Shown piece by piece: positions 1 to 6,306 of a stretch of DNA of 7,499 nt. Under the pieces are notes generated by a model. The model did no database searches, was not told the origin of the DNA, and worked only from the letters and a program-made list of their open reading frames with translations. The stretch comes from an uncultured bacterium. GTDB taxonomy: Bacteria; Desulfobacterota; WTBG01. Every line of letters starts with the position of its first letter. The first letter of the stretch is position 1. Both the position numbers and the translations under genes were made by a program. Location of the stretch: contig CALJBY010000031.1 of the NCBI GenBank assembly GCA_938024025.1, positions 1 through 7,499 of the forward strand, written 5' to 3'.

Positions 1-47
1 CCGCGTCTTTTACACAGAGAAACAATTTTATCCATTTCAACGGTCAT
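1..47 (-). CDS. glyS: Glycyl-tRNA synthetase, N-terminal fragment (cut by window edge)
   Basis: Only the first 15 codons are present, reading MTVEMDKIVSLCKRR followed by the start of a glycine codon. MDKIVSLCKRRG is the conserved beginning of the single-chain (alpha2, class II) glycine--tRNA ligase, which charges tRNA-Gly in the cytoplasm. The start ATG at 47-45 is preceded by AGGA at 56-53 with 5 bases of spacing, a good ribosome binding site. A second in-frame ATG four codons later could be the true start, but the ribosome binding site favours the first. The gene reads in the same direction as recO, 279 bases away. The identification rests on a short stretch, but the match to this well-conserved start is distinctive. 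The bacterial alpha2beta2 type (glyQ/glyS) is less likely because its subunits begin differently. Confidence 0.72.
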   Translation of the reverse strand, partial: MTVEMDKIVSLCKRR

Positions 48-326
48 AATTTTCCTGCCTTAAAAAATATTCACTGTTTTAGTTGAAAGCTTACATTCAT
101 GAGACTTTGATAAACCACACATATGCACATCCTAAATCAGAATATCATGCACTGCTGTACGATCTGTGATATGAGCTGTACTTGTTACAAGTTACGGGTT
201 TCGTGTTGCGCGTTTACTGTTTACTACATGAGAAACTCATGGAGTACTGGAGTGATGGAGTAATGAGCTCTCACATTTCGGATTTTAGATTTCGGATTCT
301 TTGTTTTTACTATTAGGTATTTTAGC
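48..326. other. Intergenic region between recO and glyS
   Basis: No ORF here looks real. The left part (48-200) is AT-rich and must contain the 5' leader of glyS, but I could not find a convincing pair of promoter boxes. The right part (about 205-326) is occupied by the first copy of an interspersed repeat and a short 14-bp-period direct repeat. No hairpin followed by a T-run is visible on the minus strand after recO, so recO-to-glyS read-through is possible. Confidence 0.6.
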
Positions 327-341
327 TCATTTAAGGCATTT
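205..341. repeat. Interspersed modular repeat, copy 1
   Basis: Three blocks occur here in the same order and orientation as at 3079-3230. Block one is GTTGCG followed by CGTT (205-214). Block two is GAGAAACTCAT at 230-240, followed directly by three 8-bp units of consensus GGAGTAMT (241-264: GGAGTACT, GGAGTGAT, GGAGTAAT). Block three is ATTTTAG then CATT and AGGCATTT (319-341). ATGAG at 228-232 pairs with CTCAT at 236-240, and ATGAG recurs at 263-267, so a small hairpin can form. The sequence between the blocks differs between copies. Block three runs past the recO stop codon into its last codons. Confidence 0.75.
275..298. repeat. Short direct repeat, 14-bp period
   Basis: The 10-mer ATTTCGGATT occurs at 275-284 and again at 289-298, separated by TTAG. 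It lies inside copy 1 of the interspersed repeat and has no counterpart in copy 2, so it looks like a separate low-complexity insertion in the same intergenic spot. Confidence 0.6.
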
Positions 342-1118
342 ATTCGTGTACTTGACCCCCTTTGATTCGCCAAGGTGTTCTATAAATCGCAGCGATTTCA
401 AGGGCTTTTCTATGCGGGACTCAATAAAATGCGGCAGTACTTTTCTGCTTTCTTCACAAGCCTGCGGAGAGAAAAAAAGCCGCTTGACTTTTGTGAGCTC
501 AATAGTCTGGGCACGCTGTAACATTTTAATCGTCCCTCCAGAAAGCGTAGGATATTCACGAGAACCCTTGAAACACTCAAAACAGATAAGACCACCCTTG
601 CGCTCACTAAACTGATGTTCCCGATTGCCATTCACCGCTTTTCTACAGATGACACATCTACTCAATTCCGGTTGATAGCCTGCGAGGGCAAGCAAGCGTA
701 GCTCAAATATCCTGATGAACTCCTCCCGGAAAAAAGGCTCATTGATGAGGGAAAGAAAGGTAGTAAGCAGTTTAAAGAGCTCCCGGTTGGCCTCTCGTTC
801 AGCCACCATTTCCCTGATGAGTTCACCTAAATAACTTGCATAACCCACCTTTAAAACGTCATCATGTATGTGGGAGTATGACTCAACAATTGCACAATGA
901 TCCAATCGCACCAACTGTGCACTCTCCTTTTCGAAAAAGGAGATCGTACAATAGGTAAGGGGTTCAAGACCGCTGCCAAACCGTTTCCTGCTTCTCTTAG
1001 CTCCCTTGGCAACTCCCTTTAACTTTCCAAAATCCCGGGTAAAAAAAGTGACGAGCTTGTCCGACTCAGCAAAATCGAGAGAGTGGAGTATCACAGCGGG
1101 ATTTATATAATTAGGCAT
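327..1118 (-). CDS. recO: DNA repair protein RecO
   Basis: RecO helps load RecA onto SSB-coated single-stranded DNA in the RecFOR recombination and gap-repair pathway, and it also anneals complementary strands. The 263-residue protein has the N-terminal OB-fold start (PAVILHSLDFAESDKLVTFFTRDFG, residues 8-31, then the basic GVAKGAKRSRKRFG), a helical middle and a four-cysteine zinc-finger-like site at C155/C158 and C179/C182, as in many RecO proteins. It is slightly longer than the usual 240-250 residues. The last residues (KYTNKCLK) look non-conserved and lie in an interspersed repeat. The ATG sits 9 bases after the mgtE stop. The sequence AGGAC at 1129-1125 overlaps that stop codon and lies 6 bases from the ATG, with a second AGGA only 2 bases away, so translation is probably coupled to mgtE. 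Confidence 0.93.
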   Translation of the reverse strand: MPNYINPAVILHSLDFAESDKLVTFFTRDFGKLKGVAKGAKRSRKRFGSGLEPLTYCTISFFEKESAQLVRLDHCAIVESYSHIHDDVLKVGYASYLGELIREMVAEREANRELFKLLTTFLSLINEPFFREEFIRIFELRLLALAGYQPELSRCVICRKAVNGNREHQFSERKGGLICFECFKGSREYPTLSGGTIKMLQRAQTIELTKVKRLFFSPQACEESRKVLPHFIESRIEKPLKSLRFIEHLGESKGVKYTNKCLK

Positions 1119-1127
1119 GTTCCTGTC

Positions 1128-2489
1128 CTAGGGTTGTGCCACTAAAAATTTTAGAAACAGTGTTGCAATACCTAAATAAATGACGATTCCCACGATATCA
1201 TTTGCCGTAGTAACAAAAGGGCCCGCAGCAATAGCCGGATCTATTTTAACCTTCTTAAAGAAGGCAGGAATAAGGGTACCCATGGAAGCAGCCGTTGTTA
1301 TAGCGATTATCATAGCGAGGGCGACAATAGGTCCCAGGAACGGGTCCTTGTGCCACAGCACAGCAGCACAACCAGCAACTACCCCACAGGCTATCCCCAT
1401 GAGACAACCAATCTTTATTTCTTTAAAAAGAATCCTGCTGAGATTATTAAAGTCCACTCGACCAGTGGCAAAACCACGAATCATTATGGTAGAAGACTGT
1501 ATGCCTATATTACCACCCATGGCAGTAATGACGGGGATAAAGGTAACGAGGGCGATTACTTCATGCAGGGCAATCCTGAAGAGCCACATTAAATAGCCGG
1601 TCAAAAGCCCGCCGAAGAGATTGGTAAGAAGCCAGGGAAGGCGTGCCCGGGAAATTACTGCAATGCTGCTTCCGTAAACGAGATCTTCTTCCGGTATGCC
1701 CGCCATTTTCATGATATCTTCTGAATCTTCCTGCTCAATGACATCGACAACATCATCAACCATGATCCTTCCCAAGAGCTTCCCTGCATTATCCACTACC
1801 GGGAGAGAAACGACATCATACTTCCTAAAGACCTCAGCAACTTCTTCCTGGTCGATTTCAGGAGTCACCTTAATAGTTGCTGCATCCATGATGGCTTCAA
1901 TATGATTTTCAGGAGCAGCCAGGATCAATTTTCTCAAGGGGAGCACCCCGATGAGTTTTTTGCCATCGTCCACGATAAAGACATTGTGCAGATCCTCAAC
2001 TTCACTTGCAGATAACCGTATCTGTTCTATGGCATCCCTGACTGTGACACCCTGCGGAACCGCAACCAGCTCAAGTTGCATAATCCCACCGGCTGTCTCT
2101 TTGTCATACTTTAAAAGTTCCTGAACCTCCTCAGAGTCCTCCTTGTCAATATGGCTCAGGATTTGCTGGGCCTGTTCCTCAGTGAGCTCACCAATTAAGT
2201 CAGTGGCATCATCCGATTCCATGTCATCGACAATCTGCGTAAGCTTATCCTGAGAAATATCTTCCACGATAAGCTCACGGGAAATCTCATCGATTTCCAT
2301 GATCACATCAGCAGCAGTCTCGACCTGGAGAAGCCCAAAGAGCCTTTTCTTCTTTTCTTCATCCAAAGCATCAATTACATCAGCAATATCAGCAGGGTGA
2401 AAAGTGGAAATCAACCTGATGATGTCAAGTTCCCTACCCTCTTCTATCAACTGATCCAATTCTTCGAGACGTTCTAATATCTTTTCCAT
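1128..2489 (-). CDS. mgtE: Magnesium transporter/channel MgtE
   Basis: MgtE is a homodimeric inner-membrane Mg2+ channel gated by cytosolic Mg2+. At 453 residues it has the full family architecture: an acidic superhelical N domain (about 1-130, with ESDDATDLIGEL at 91-102), the YDKETAGGIM linker at 128-137, two CBS domains (about 138-197 and 200-262), a plug helix and five membrane segments from about 285 onward. The pore signature FIPVITAMGGNIGIQSST lies at 317-334. Near the C terminus, DPAIAAGPFVTTANDIVG (418-434) carries D431, the aspartate expected in the ion pathway. The start ATG has no clear Shine-Dalgarno sequence; the leader instead carries CCTGCTTTT ending a few bases before it. No M-box riboswitch is visible. 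mgtE is followed after 9 bases by recO. Confidence 0.96.
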   Translation of the reverse strand: MEKILERLEELDQLIEEGRELDIIRLISTFHPADIADVIDALDEEKKKRLFGLLQVETAADVIMEIDEISRELIVEDISQDKLTQIVDDMESDDATDLIGELTEEQAQQILSHIDKEDSEEVQELLKYDKETAGGIMQLELVAVPQGVTVRDAIEQIRLSASEVEDLHNVFIVDDGKKLIGVLPLRKLILAAPENHIEAIMDAATIKVTPEIDQEEVAEVFRKYDVVSLPVVDNAGKLLGRIMVDDVVDVIEQEDSEDIMKMAGIPEEDLVYGSSIAVISRARLPWLLTNLFGGLLTGYLMWLFRIALHEVIALVTFIPVITAMGGNIGIQSSTIMIRGFATGRVDFNNLSRILFKEIKIGCLMGIACGVVAGCAAVLWHKDPFLGPIVALAMIIAITTAASMGTLIPAFFKKVKIDPAIAAGPFVTTANDIVGIVIYLGIATLFLKFLVAQP

Positions 2490-2555
2490 AATAAAAGCAG
2501 GCTACTATTTACGATATACTCTACGGATGCCGGCAAAAGCATGCACGTGGACTAA

Positions 2556-2584
2556 AAACTACATAAATTTTTATGGCTTGTCAA
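2556..2584 (-). promoter_or_regulatory. Candidate sigma-70 promoter for mgtE
   Basis: On the minus strand a perfect TTGACA (2584-2579) is followed after 17 bases by TAGTTT (2561-2556), a poor -10 box with three matches. The site comes directly after the terminator at 2602-2632, where a promoter for mgtE is expected. Transcription would begin near 2549, giving a leader of about 60 bases. The -35 box is convincing; the -10 box is not. Confidence 0.4.
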
Positions 2585-2599
2585 TCAGGAATTGTGTAT

Positions 2600-2632
2600 A
2601 AAAAAGCAGGACTTCACGTTAATCCTGCTTTT
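2600..2632 (-). terminator. Intrinsic terminator between the thiamine-binding-family gene and mgtE
   Basis: AAAAGCAGGA (minus strand, 2632-2623) and TCCTGCTTTT (2611-2602) form a 10-bp stem around an 11-base loop. Reading on the minus strand, the GC core is followed by six T residues (2605-2600). It lies about 100 bases after the stop of the 2732-3031 gene and should end that transcript. On the plus strand only four T residues follow, so termination in that direction would be weaker. Confidence 0.8.
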
Positions 2633-2731
2633 ATCCACACATATCACCCATGCATCCGTGTCATGCCCATGAACTGCAGCACAACATCCCTGCTTGTCAA
2701 CTTTTTGACTCACCAAGGTCGCTGGTGTTGC

Positions 2732-3031
2732 TCATGTGTCTTTGTTCATCACTGATCGAACCTTACTCTCCATCGTTATCTGTTTGTCCCGGCGGTCATC
2801 AATCTTAACCGTGGTGTATACCCGTTGCACACCCTCCCCGAAAGGAATCTCATGCATCTTGAGAACACATTGTATCACGTCCCCTATTTCTCCCTCGATG
2901 ATAGTGCCCATAGCCGTTAAGGTATACTTAAGACCAGAAGACTTTAAGGGTTCCAAGACCGCCGCAACATGCTTACTGAGACTGGCAGTAGATAACCCTA
3001 AGGGAACTACACTCACCTCGACTATTGCCAT
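2732..3031 (-). CDS. MTH1187-family thiamine-binding protein
   Basis: This 99-residue protein matches the MTH1187/YkoF-like thiamine-binding family (formerly DUF77), small ferredoxin-like-fold proteins of about 100 residues that bind thiamine or related pyrimidines in the cytoplasm; their cellular role is poorly defined. Features seen are the N-terminal strand MAIVEVSVVPLG, the segment LKYTLTAMGTIIEGE (residues 34-48), the HEIPFGEGVQRVYTTVKIDDRRDK segment (60-83) and the short basic C terminus. There is no signal peptide or membrane segment. The start is firm: AAGGAGG at 3042-3036 lies 4 bases upstream, the best ribosome binding site in the window. The gene stands alone, with a repeat-bearing gap upstream and a terminator downstream. 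No thiamine transporter or biosynthesis gene is beside it. Confidence 0.85.
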   Translation of the reverse strand: MAIVEVSVVPLGLSTASLSKHVAAVLEPLKSSGLKYTLTAMGTIIEGEIGDVIQCVLKMHEIPFGEGVQRVYTTVKIDDRRDKQITMESKVRSVMNKDT

Positions 3032-3057
3032 ACATCCTCCTTGCTGTAAAGTGACCG

Positions 3058-3086
3058 ATTAAATGGGAGTAACATCCGGTTGCGAG
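3058..3086 (-). promoter_or_regulatory. Possible promoter for the thiamine-binding-family gene
   Basis: On the minus strand TTTAAT (3063-3058) matches the -10 consensus in five of six positions. The hexamer 17 bases upstream, TCGCAA (3086-3081), is a poor -35 box. Initiation near 3051 would give a leader of about 20 bases that includes the strong ribosome binding site. The -35 position falls inside the interspersed repeat, so the repeat may contribute to the promoter. Weak call. Confidence 0.25.
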
Positions 3087-3230
3087 TTATGCGCCTAGGA
3101 TGGGGTGCGATGTGAGAAACTCATGGAATACTGGAGTGGTGGAGTACTGGAACGATGGAGTAATGGAGGGGTACTATTTTCTTTTTTCTCCTGACTCTCG
3201 CCTCCTCCATTTTAGGCATTCCAGGCATTT
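3079..3230. repeat. Interspersed modular repeat, copy 2
   Basis: Same modules as copy 1 at 205-341. Block one is GTTGCGAGTT (3079-3088). Block two is GAGAAACTCAT (3114-3124) plus six 8-bp units (3125-3172: GGAATACT, GGAGTGGT, GGAGTACT, GGAACGAT, GGAGTAAT, GGAGGGGT). Block three is ATTTTAGGCATTCCAGGCAT followed by TT (3209-3230). This copy carries six 8-bp units against three in copy 1, as expected for a tandem repeat that expands and contracts. It fills most of the 270-base gap between sppA and the thiamine-binding-family gene, in which I see no gene and no clear terminator. Confidence 0.75.
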
Positions 3231-3301
3231 GCTTTTTGAGCCGGCAAGCCTGATCGCTTGTATATGTGTCAAACCCAGACGTGAGTCCTGAATAGTAAAC
3301 C

Positions 3302-4195
3302 CTACTGGGGAGAAGGTAAATAATAGAGAGAAAGCTTCTCGCTAACCGTTTTTTCTATAATGCGGACAAGGGATTGAGCAACTTCTTCGAAGATAAAATC
3401 GAGGATGGAAGGCTTCTTTTTCTTAGGATAAATAACTTTCGGCTCCCCCTCAATGCCCACCATTTCAGCCGCCAGAGCTATCGTATCTTGTAAATTACCC
3501 AGTTTGTCGATCAATCCAAGTTCAATGGCTTGCGCCCCCGTAAAGACCCTACCGTCGGCAAGCTTTAAAACGTCTTCGCGCTTCATACCTCGGCCTTCCA
3601 CCACCACATCAACAAACTGGTTATAGGTATTGTCAATCAGGTCTTGTAAAATAACTTCCTCTTCTTCTGTTATCGGTCTCGTCATGGAACCGATATCCTT
3701 ATACTTACCACTTTTAATAACCGTACTCTGCAAACCAATCTTTTTTAATAGCTCTTCAATATTCTCAATAGGTAGCAGCACACCAATACTGCCGACTAGT
3801 GTCCCCGGGTTAGCCACGATCGAATCAGCGGCACACGCTATGTAGTAACCTCCGGAAGCTGCTATAGACTCCACCGAAACAATAACTACTTTTTCCTTGC
3901 AGGTTTTCTTCACTTCCCGGTGAATTTCCTGGGGGGGGGCAACTACACCACCTGGAGAATTAATGCGTAATATGATAGCTTTAACGCTGGCACTCTTTCT
4001 GAATTTAACTATCTTTTCTATGGTAGATTCAGATTCTACAATGGTACCTTCGATCTTTACAATGCCTATCCTATCCCCACCCAACCCATAAGCATACTGG
4101 TCCCCAAAATAGCTGATCGCGAATACCAGCACAAAGAACACTACACATATAACGATCAAAACGAGAAAAGCTGTCACCAGAGGGGAGTTTTTCAT
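3302..4195 (-). CDS. sppA: Signal peptide peptidase SppA (short form)
   Basis: SppA is a membrane-anchored serine protease (family S49) that degrades signal peptides left in the membrane after export. The 297-residue protein has one N-terminal membrane anchor (about 7-30) and a single protease domain, like the short Bacillus form rather than the duplicated E. coli form. NSPGG lies at 79-83. S114 in IAASGGYY is the expected nucleophile, and K166 in KSGKYKDIGS the expected general base; the 52-residue separation matches the Ser/Lys dyad of the Bacillus enzyme. The conserved DGRVFTGAQAIELGLIDKLG segment follows. The tail is basic then amphipathic. A run of nine C residues on the coding strand (3939-3931) encodes part of APP at 86-88. 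Only a short GAAGAG precedes the ATG closely. The gene follows rpsA by 50 bases, probably in one operon. Confidence 0.94.
   Translation of the reverse strand: MKNSPLVTAFLVLIVICVVFFVLVFAISYFGDQYAYGLGGDRIGIVKIEGTIVESESTIEKIVKFRKSASVKAIILRINSPGGVVAPPQEIHREVKKTCKEKVVIVSVESIAASGGYYIACAADSIVANPGTLVGSIGVLLPIENIEELLKKIGLQSTVIKSGKYKDIGSMTRPITEEEEVILQDLIDNTYNQFVDVVVEGRGMKREDVLKLADGRVFTGAQAIELGLIDKLGNLQDTIALAAEMVGIEGEPKVIYPKKKKPSILDFIFEEVAQSLVRIIEKTVSEKLSLYYLPSPQ
3931..3939 (-). repeat. Homopolymer C9 tract inside sppA
   Basis: Nine consecutive G residues on the plus strand (C on the coding strand) span codons GCC CCC CCC (A86-P87-P88), just after the NSPGG motif and upstream of catalytic S114. The reading frame is intact with nine. 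Gain or loss of one base would remove the whole catalytic region. Confidence 0.9.
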
Positions 4196-4205
4196 TACTC
4201 TTCAT

Positions 4206-4246
4206 AGAGTGTTACACCAGATACTGGTTTTACACCATAACACTCT
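4206..4246 (-). promoter_or_regulatory. Stem-loop at the rpsA-sppA junction
   Basis: AGAGTGTTA (4206-4214) and TAACACTCT (4238-4246) form a perfect 9-bp inverted repeat, with a second small hairpin inside it (CCAG 4217-4220, CTGG 4224-4227). It begins at the rpsA stop codon and ends 10 bases before the sppA ATG. No T-run follows on the minus strand, so it is not a standard intrinsic terminator. An RNA stability or processing element, or a modulator of sppA translation, is more likely. Confidence 0.65.
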
Positions 4247-6285
4247 TATTCCTTTTCAGTTTTTATGTCTGTTGACGTACCTGTCTCTGCATCCAATGCG
4301 ATTGGTTCCTTTTCCGGTGCTGCTGTATCTGCCTCTGCATCCAATGCGACTGGTTCCGGTTCCGGTGCTGCTGTATCTGCCTCTGCATCCAATGCGACTG
4401 GTTCCGGTTCCGGTGCTGCTGTATCTGTCTCGTTAACATCCGGCTCTGATTGTTCTGAACTGTGGTCATCCTGGAAAAATGATGCTTGCGCGCTTTCTGC
4501 TGTAGCAGCTTCTTCCTCTAATCTTTTTTCCTCTAATTTTTCCTTCAATTTTTCCCCTAACGGTGACGTCACGGTCTCCTGTGTTTCCATATAACCCGCT
4601 ACGTCTTGCTTTTCCGTTACCTCCTTAAGCTCCTTCATGCTTAAACTAATCTTTCTCCCCTTTCTATCAATACTGGTAATCATGGCCGAAAGTTCCTCTC
4701 CCGACTTGCAGTCTTCTACTTTTACCTCACCCATTTCAGAGATATGGATGAGGCCTTCAATACCTTCTCCCAACTCGAGAAAAACACCAAAGCTGGTAAT
4801 ATTGGTAATAGTTCCTCCGACCTTTTGCCCGGTTTGATAGCGCTCTGCGATTCCCTCCCATGGGTCCTTTTCTAATTGTTTTATACCAAGGGAAAATCGT
4901 TCATTCTCTTTATCAATGCTTAAAACAACTGCCCTTACCTCTTGTCCTTTCTTGTAAAGCTCAGAAGGATGTTTTATCTTCTGGGTCCAGGATATATCGG
5001 AGATATGCACTAACCCGTCTATCCCCTCATCAAATCCAAAGAAAATACCAAAGTCGGTAATATTCTTGACCTTACCTTCAATGACTGTTCCCGGTGGATA
5101 CTTCTCTTCCATAAGAACCCAGGGATTAGTTTCCAACTGTTTTAAACTGAGGGAAATTCTTTTTCTCGGCACATCTAAATCGAGAACCATGGCTTCGACA
5201 CGATCCCCTATAGATATCAGTTGGGAAGGGTGTCTCATCTTTTTTATCCACGACATCTCCGAGATATGTATCAACCCTTCGATACCTTCCTCTAACTCAA
5301 TAAACGCACCGTAATTAGTAATATTTACTATCTTCCCCTCTATACGAGCCCCAATCGGGTACTTTTCTTCTGCGTGTTCCCAGGGATCAGGCTTGATTTG
5401 CTTATAGCCCAAAGATACCCTTTCCTTTTCCCTGTCAAAACTGATTATTTTGACCTTAATCTGTTCCCCCATTTTAAACATCTCAGAGGGATTGCTTACC
5501 CTTCCCCAGGATATATCGGTGATATGAAGAAGACCATCAATACCGCCCAGATCAACAAAGAGACCATAATCAGTGATATTTTTGATGATCCCTTCAACGA
5601 TGTCTCCTTCCTTAAGGGTTTTTACCGTTTCGGCTCTTAATTTTTCCCTCTCCTTTTCTAAGAGTGCCCTGCGTGATAAAACTATGTTACCGCGTTTCTT
5701 ATTAAACTTTAACACCTTAAATTTAAAGCTCTTGCCAATTAAAGAACCCAGATCTCTGATCGGATGAAGATCAACCTGAGAACCCGGCAAAAAGGCTTGA
5801 ACGCCAATATCAACTGAGAGGCCTCCCTTAATCAAGGCACTGACTTTGCCTTCAATAACGCCATCTTTCTCCAATACTTTATTAATTTCCTCCCACACTC
5901 TCAACTGGTCTGCCTTATCCTTGGAGAGGACTATTTCTCCATCGTCATCTTCCCACTGTTCCAAATATACCTGAACATTTTGTCCTACCTCAACGGTCGT
6001 CTTTCTATCTTTGTCCTGAAACTGTGAAAGCTCAATACGTCCTTCAGATTTATAGCCAACATCCACCACGACATGTTCAGAGGTAATCTGAATCACTTCA
6101 CCTTCAACAATTTCCCCCTCCTTTAAATCTTTCATGCTACTGTCGAGAATCTCTTGAAAACCAAGCTCCTCTTCCTCGTGCTGCTTTGCATCGGTGGAAC
6201 CATCCGCAGGAGCTTCCTTCACAGCATCTTCCCTACCATCTTGTGCTTCTGTTTCAGAACGTACATCATCTTCATGATCTATCAT
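4246..6285 (-). CDS. rpsA: 30S ribosomal protein S1
   Basis: S1 binds mRNA on the small ribosomal subunit and helps load messages with weak or structured start regions. The 679-residue protein has an acidic, probably disordered N terminus (1-50) and six S1 OB-fold domains at about 55-124, 140-206, 225-295, 310-382, 397-468 and 484-550. Domains 3-6 carry the characteristic G-(F/L)-F-V-D-L and GL(L/I/V)HISE/D motifs (for example 241-258, 326-343, 412-430, 500-517), while domains 1 and 2 are divergent as usual for the ribosome-binding part. The tail (551-679) has a charged helix followed by 16-residue repeats rich in Asp, Glu, Ala and Pro. The usual length is about 550-600, the excess being the two ends. 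The start is preceded by GGGGG (6299-6295) with 9 bases of spacing, an imperfect ribosome binding site. cmk ends 21 bases upstream; sppA follows. Confidence 0.96.
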   Translation of the reverse strand: MIDHEDDVRSETEAQDGREDAVKEAPADGSTDAKQHEEEELGFQEILDSSMKDLKEGEIVEGEVIQITSEHVVVDVGYKSEGRIELSQFQDKDRKTTVEVGQNVQVYLEQWEDDDGEIVLSKDKADQLRVWEEINKVLEKDGVIEGKVSALIKGGLSVDIGVQAFLPGSQVDLHPIRDLGSLIGKSFKFKVLKFNKKRGNIVLSRRALLEKEREKLRAETVKTLKEGDIVEGIIKNITDYGLFVDLGGIDGLLHITDISWGRVSNPSEMFKMGEQIKVKIISFDREKERVSLGYKQIKPDPWEHAEEKYPIGARIEGKIVNITNYGAFIELEEGIEGLIHISEMSWIKKMRHPSQLISIGDRVEAMVLDLDVPRKRISLSLKQLETNPWVLMEEKYPPGTVIEGKVKNITDFGIFFGFDEGIDGLVHISDISWTQKIKHPSELYKKGQEVRAVVLSIDKENERFSLGIKQLEKDPWEGIAERYQTGQKVGGTITNITSFGVFLELGEGIEGLIHISEMGEVKVEDCKSGEELSAMITSIDRKGRKISLSMKELKEVTEKQDVAGYMETQETVTSPLGEKLKEKLEEKRLEEEAATAESAQASFFQDDHSSEQSEPDVNETDTAAPEPEPVALDAEADTAAPEPEPVALDAEADTAAPEKEPIALDAETGTSTDIKTEKE
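4286..4429 (-). repeat. 48-bp in-frame tandem repeat in the rpsA tail, three units
   Basis: Units lie at 4286-4333, 4334-4381 and 4382-4429. The second and third differ at a single base, while the first carries a few changes. Each encodes 16 residues of the type DTAAPEPEPVALDAEA; the unit nearest the C terminus reads EKEPIALDAE instead. The near identity of two units points to recent duplication. The repeat lengthens a disordered acidic tail outside the S1 domains. Confidence 0.92.
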
Positions 6286-6306
6286 TACTACGTACCCCCA
6301 GTTTAT

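Noticed and set aside
205..264. Repeat copies as CRISPR units or insertion-sequence ends
   Set aside because: Copies are 2.9 kb apart, lack regular spacers, carry no transposase and show no terminal inverted repeats or target duplications.
301..615. Plus-strand 104-residue ORF overlapping recO
   Set aside because: Antisense to a clearly recognised gene, with no ribosome binding site or family resemblance.
2573..2755. Plus-strand 60-residue ORF in the mgtE upstream gap
   Set aside because: Runs through the terminator hairpin, is Cys/His-rich low-quality sequence, and has no ribosome binding site.
3250..3272. TTGACA on the minus strand after sppA as a promoter
   Set aside because: No acceptable -10 box at 16-18 bases downstream (GGCTTG/GCTTGC).
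4209..4594. Repetitive ORFs on both strands opposite or out of frame with the rpsA tail (Ser/Ala/Gly-rich and Gln/Arg/His-rich repeats)
   Set aside because: They are shadows of the 48-bp tandem repeat, which stays open in several frames because its length is a multiple of three.
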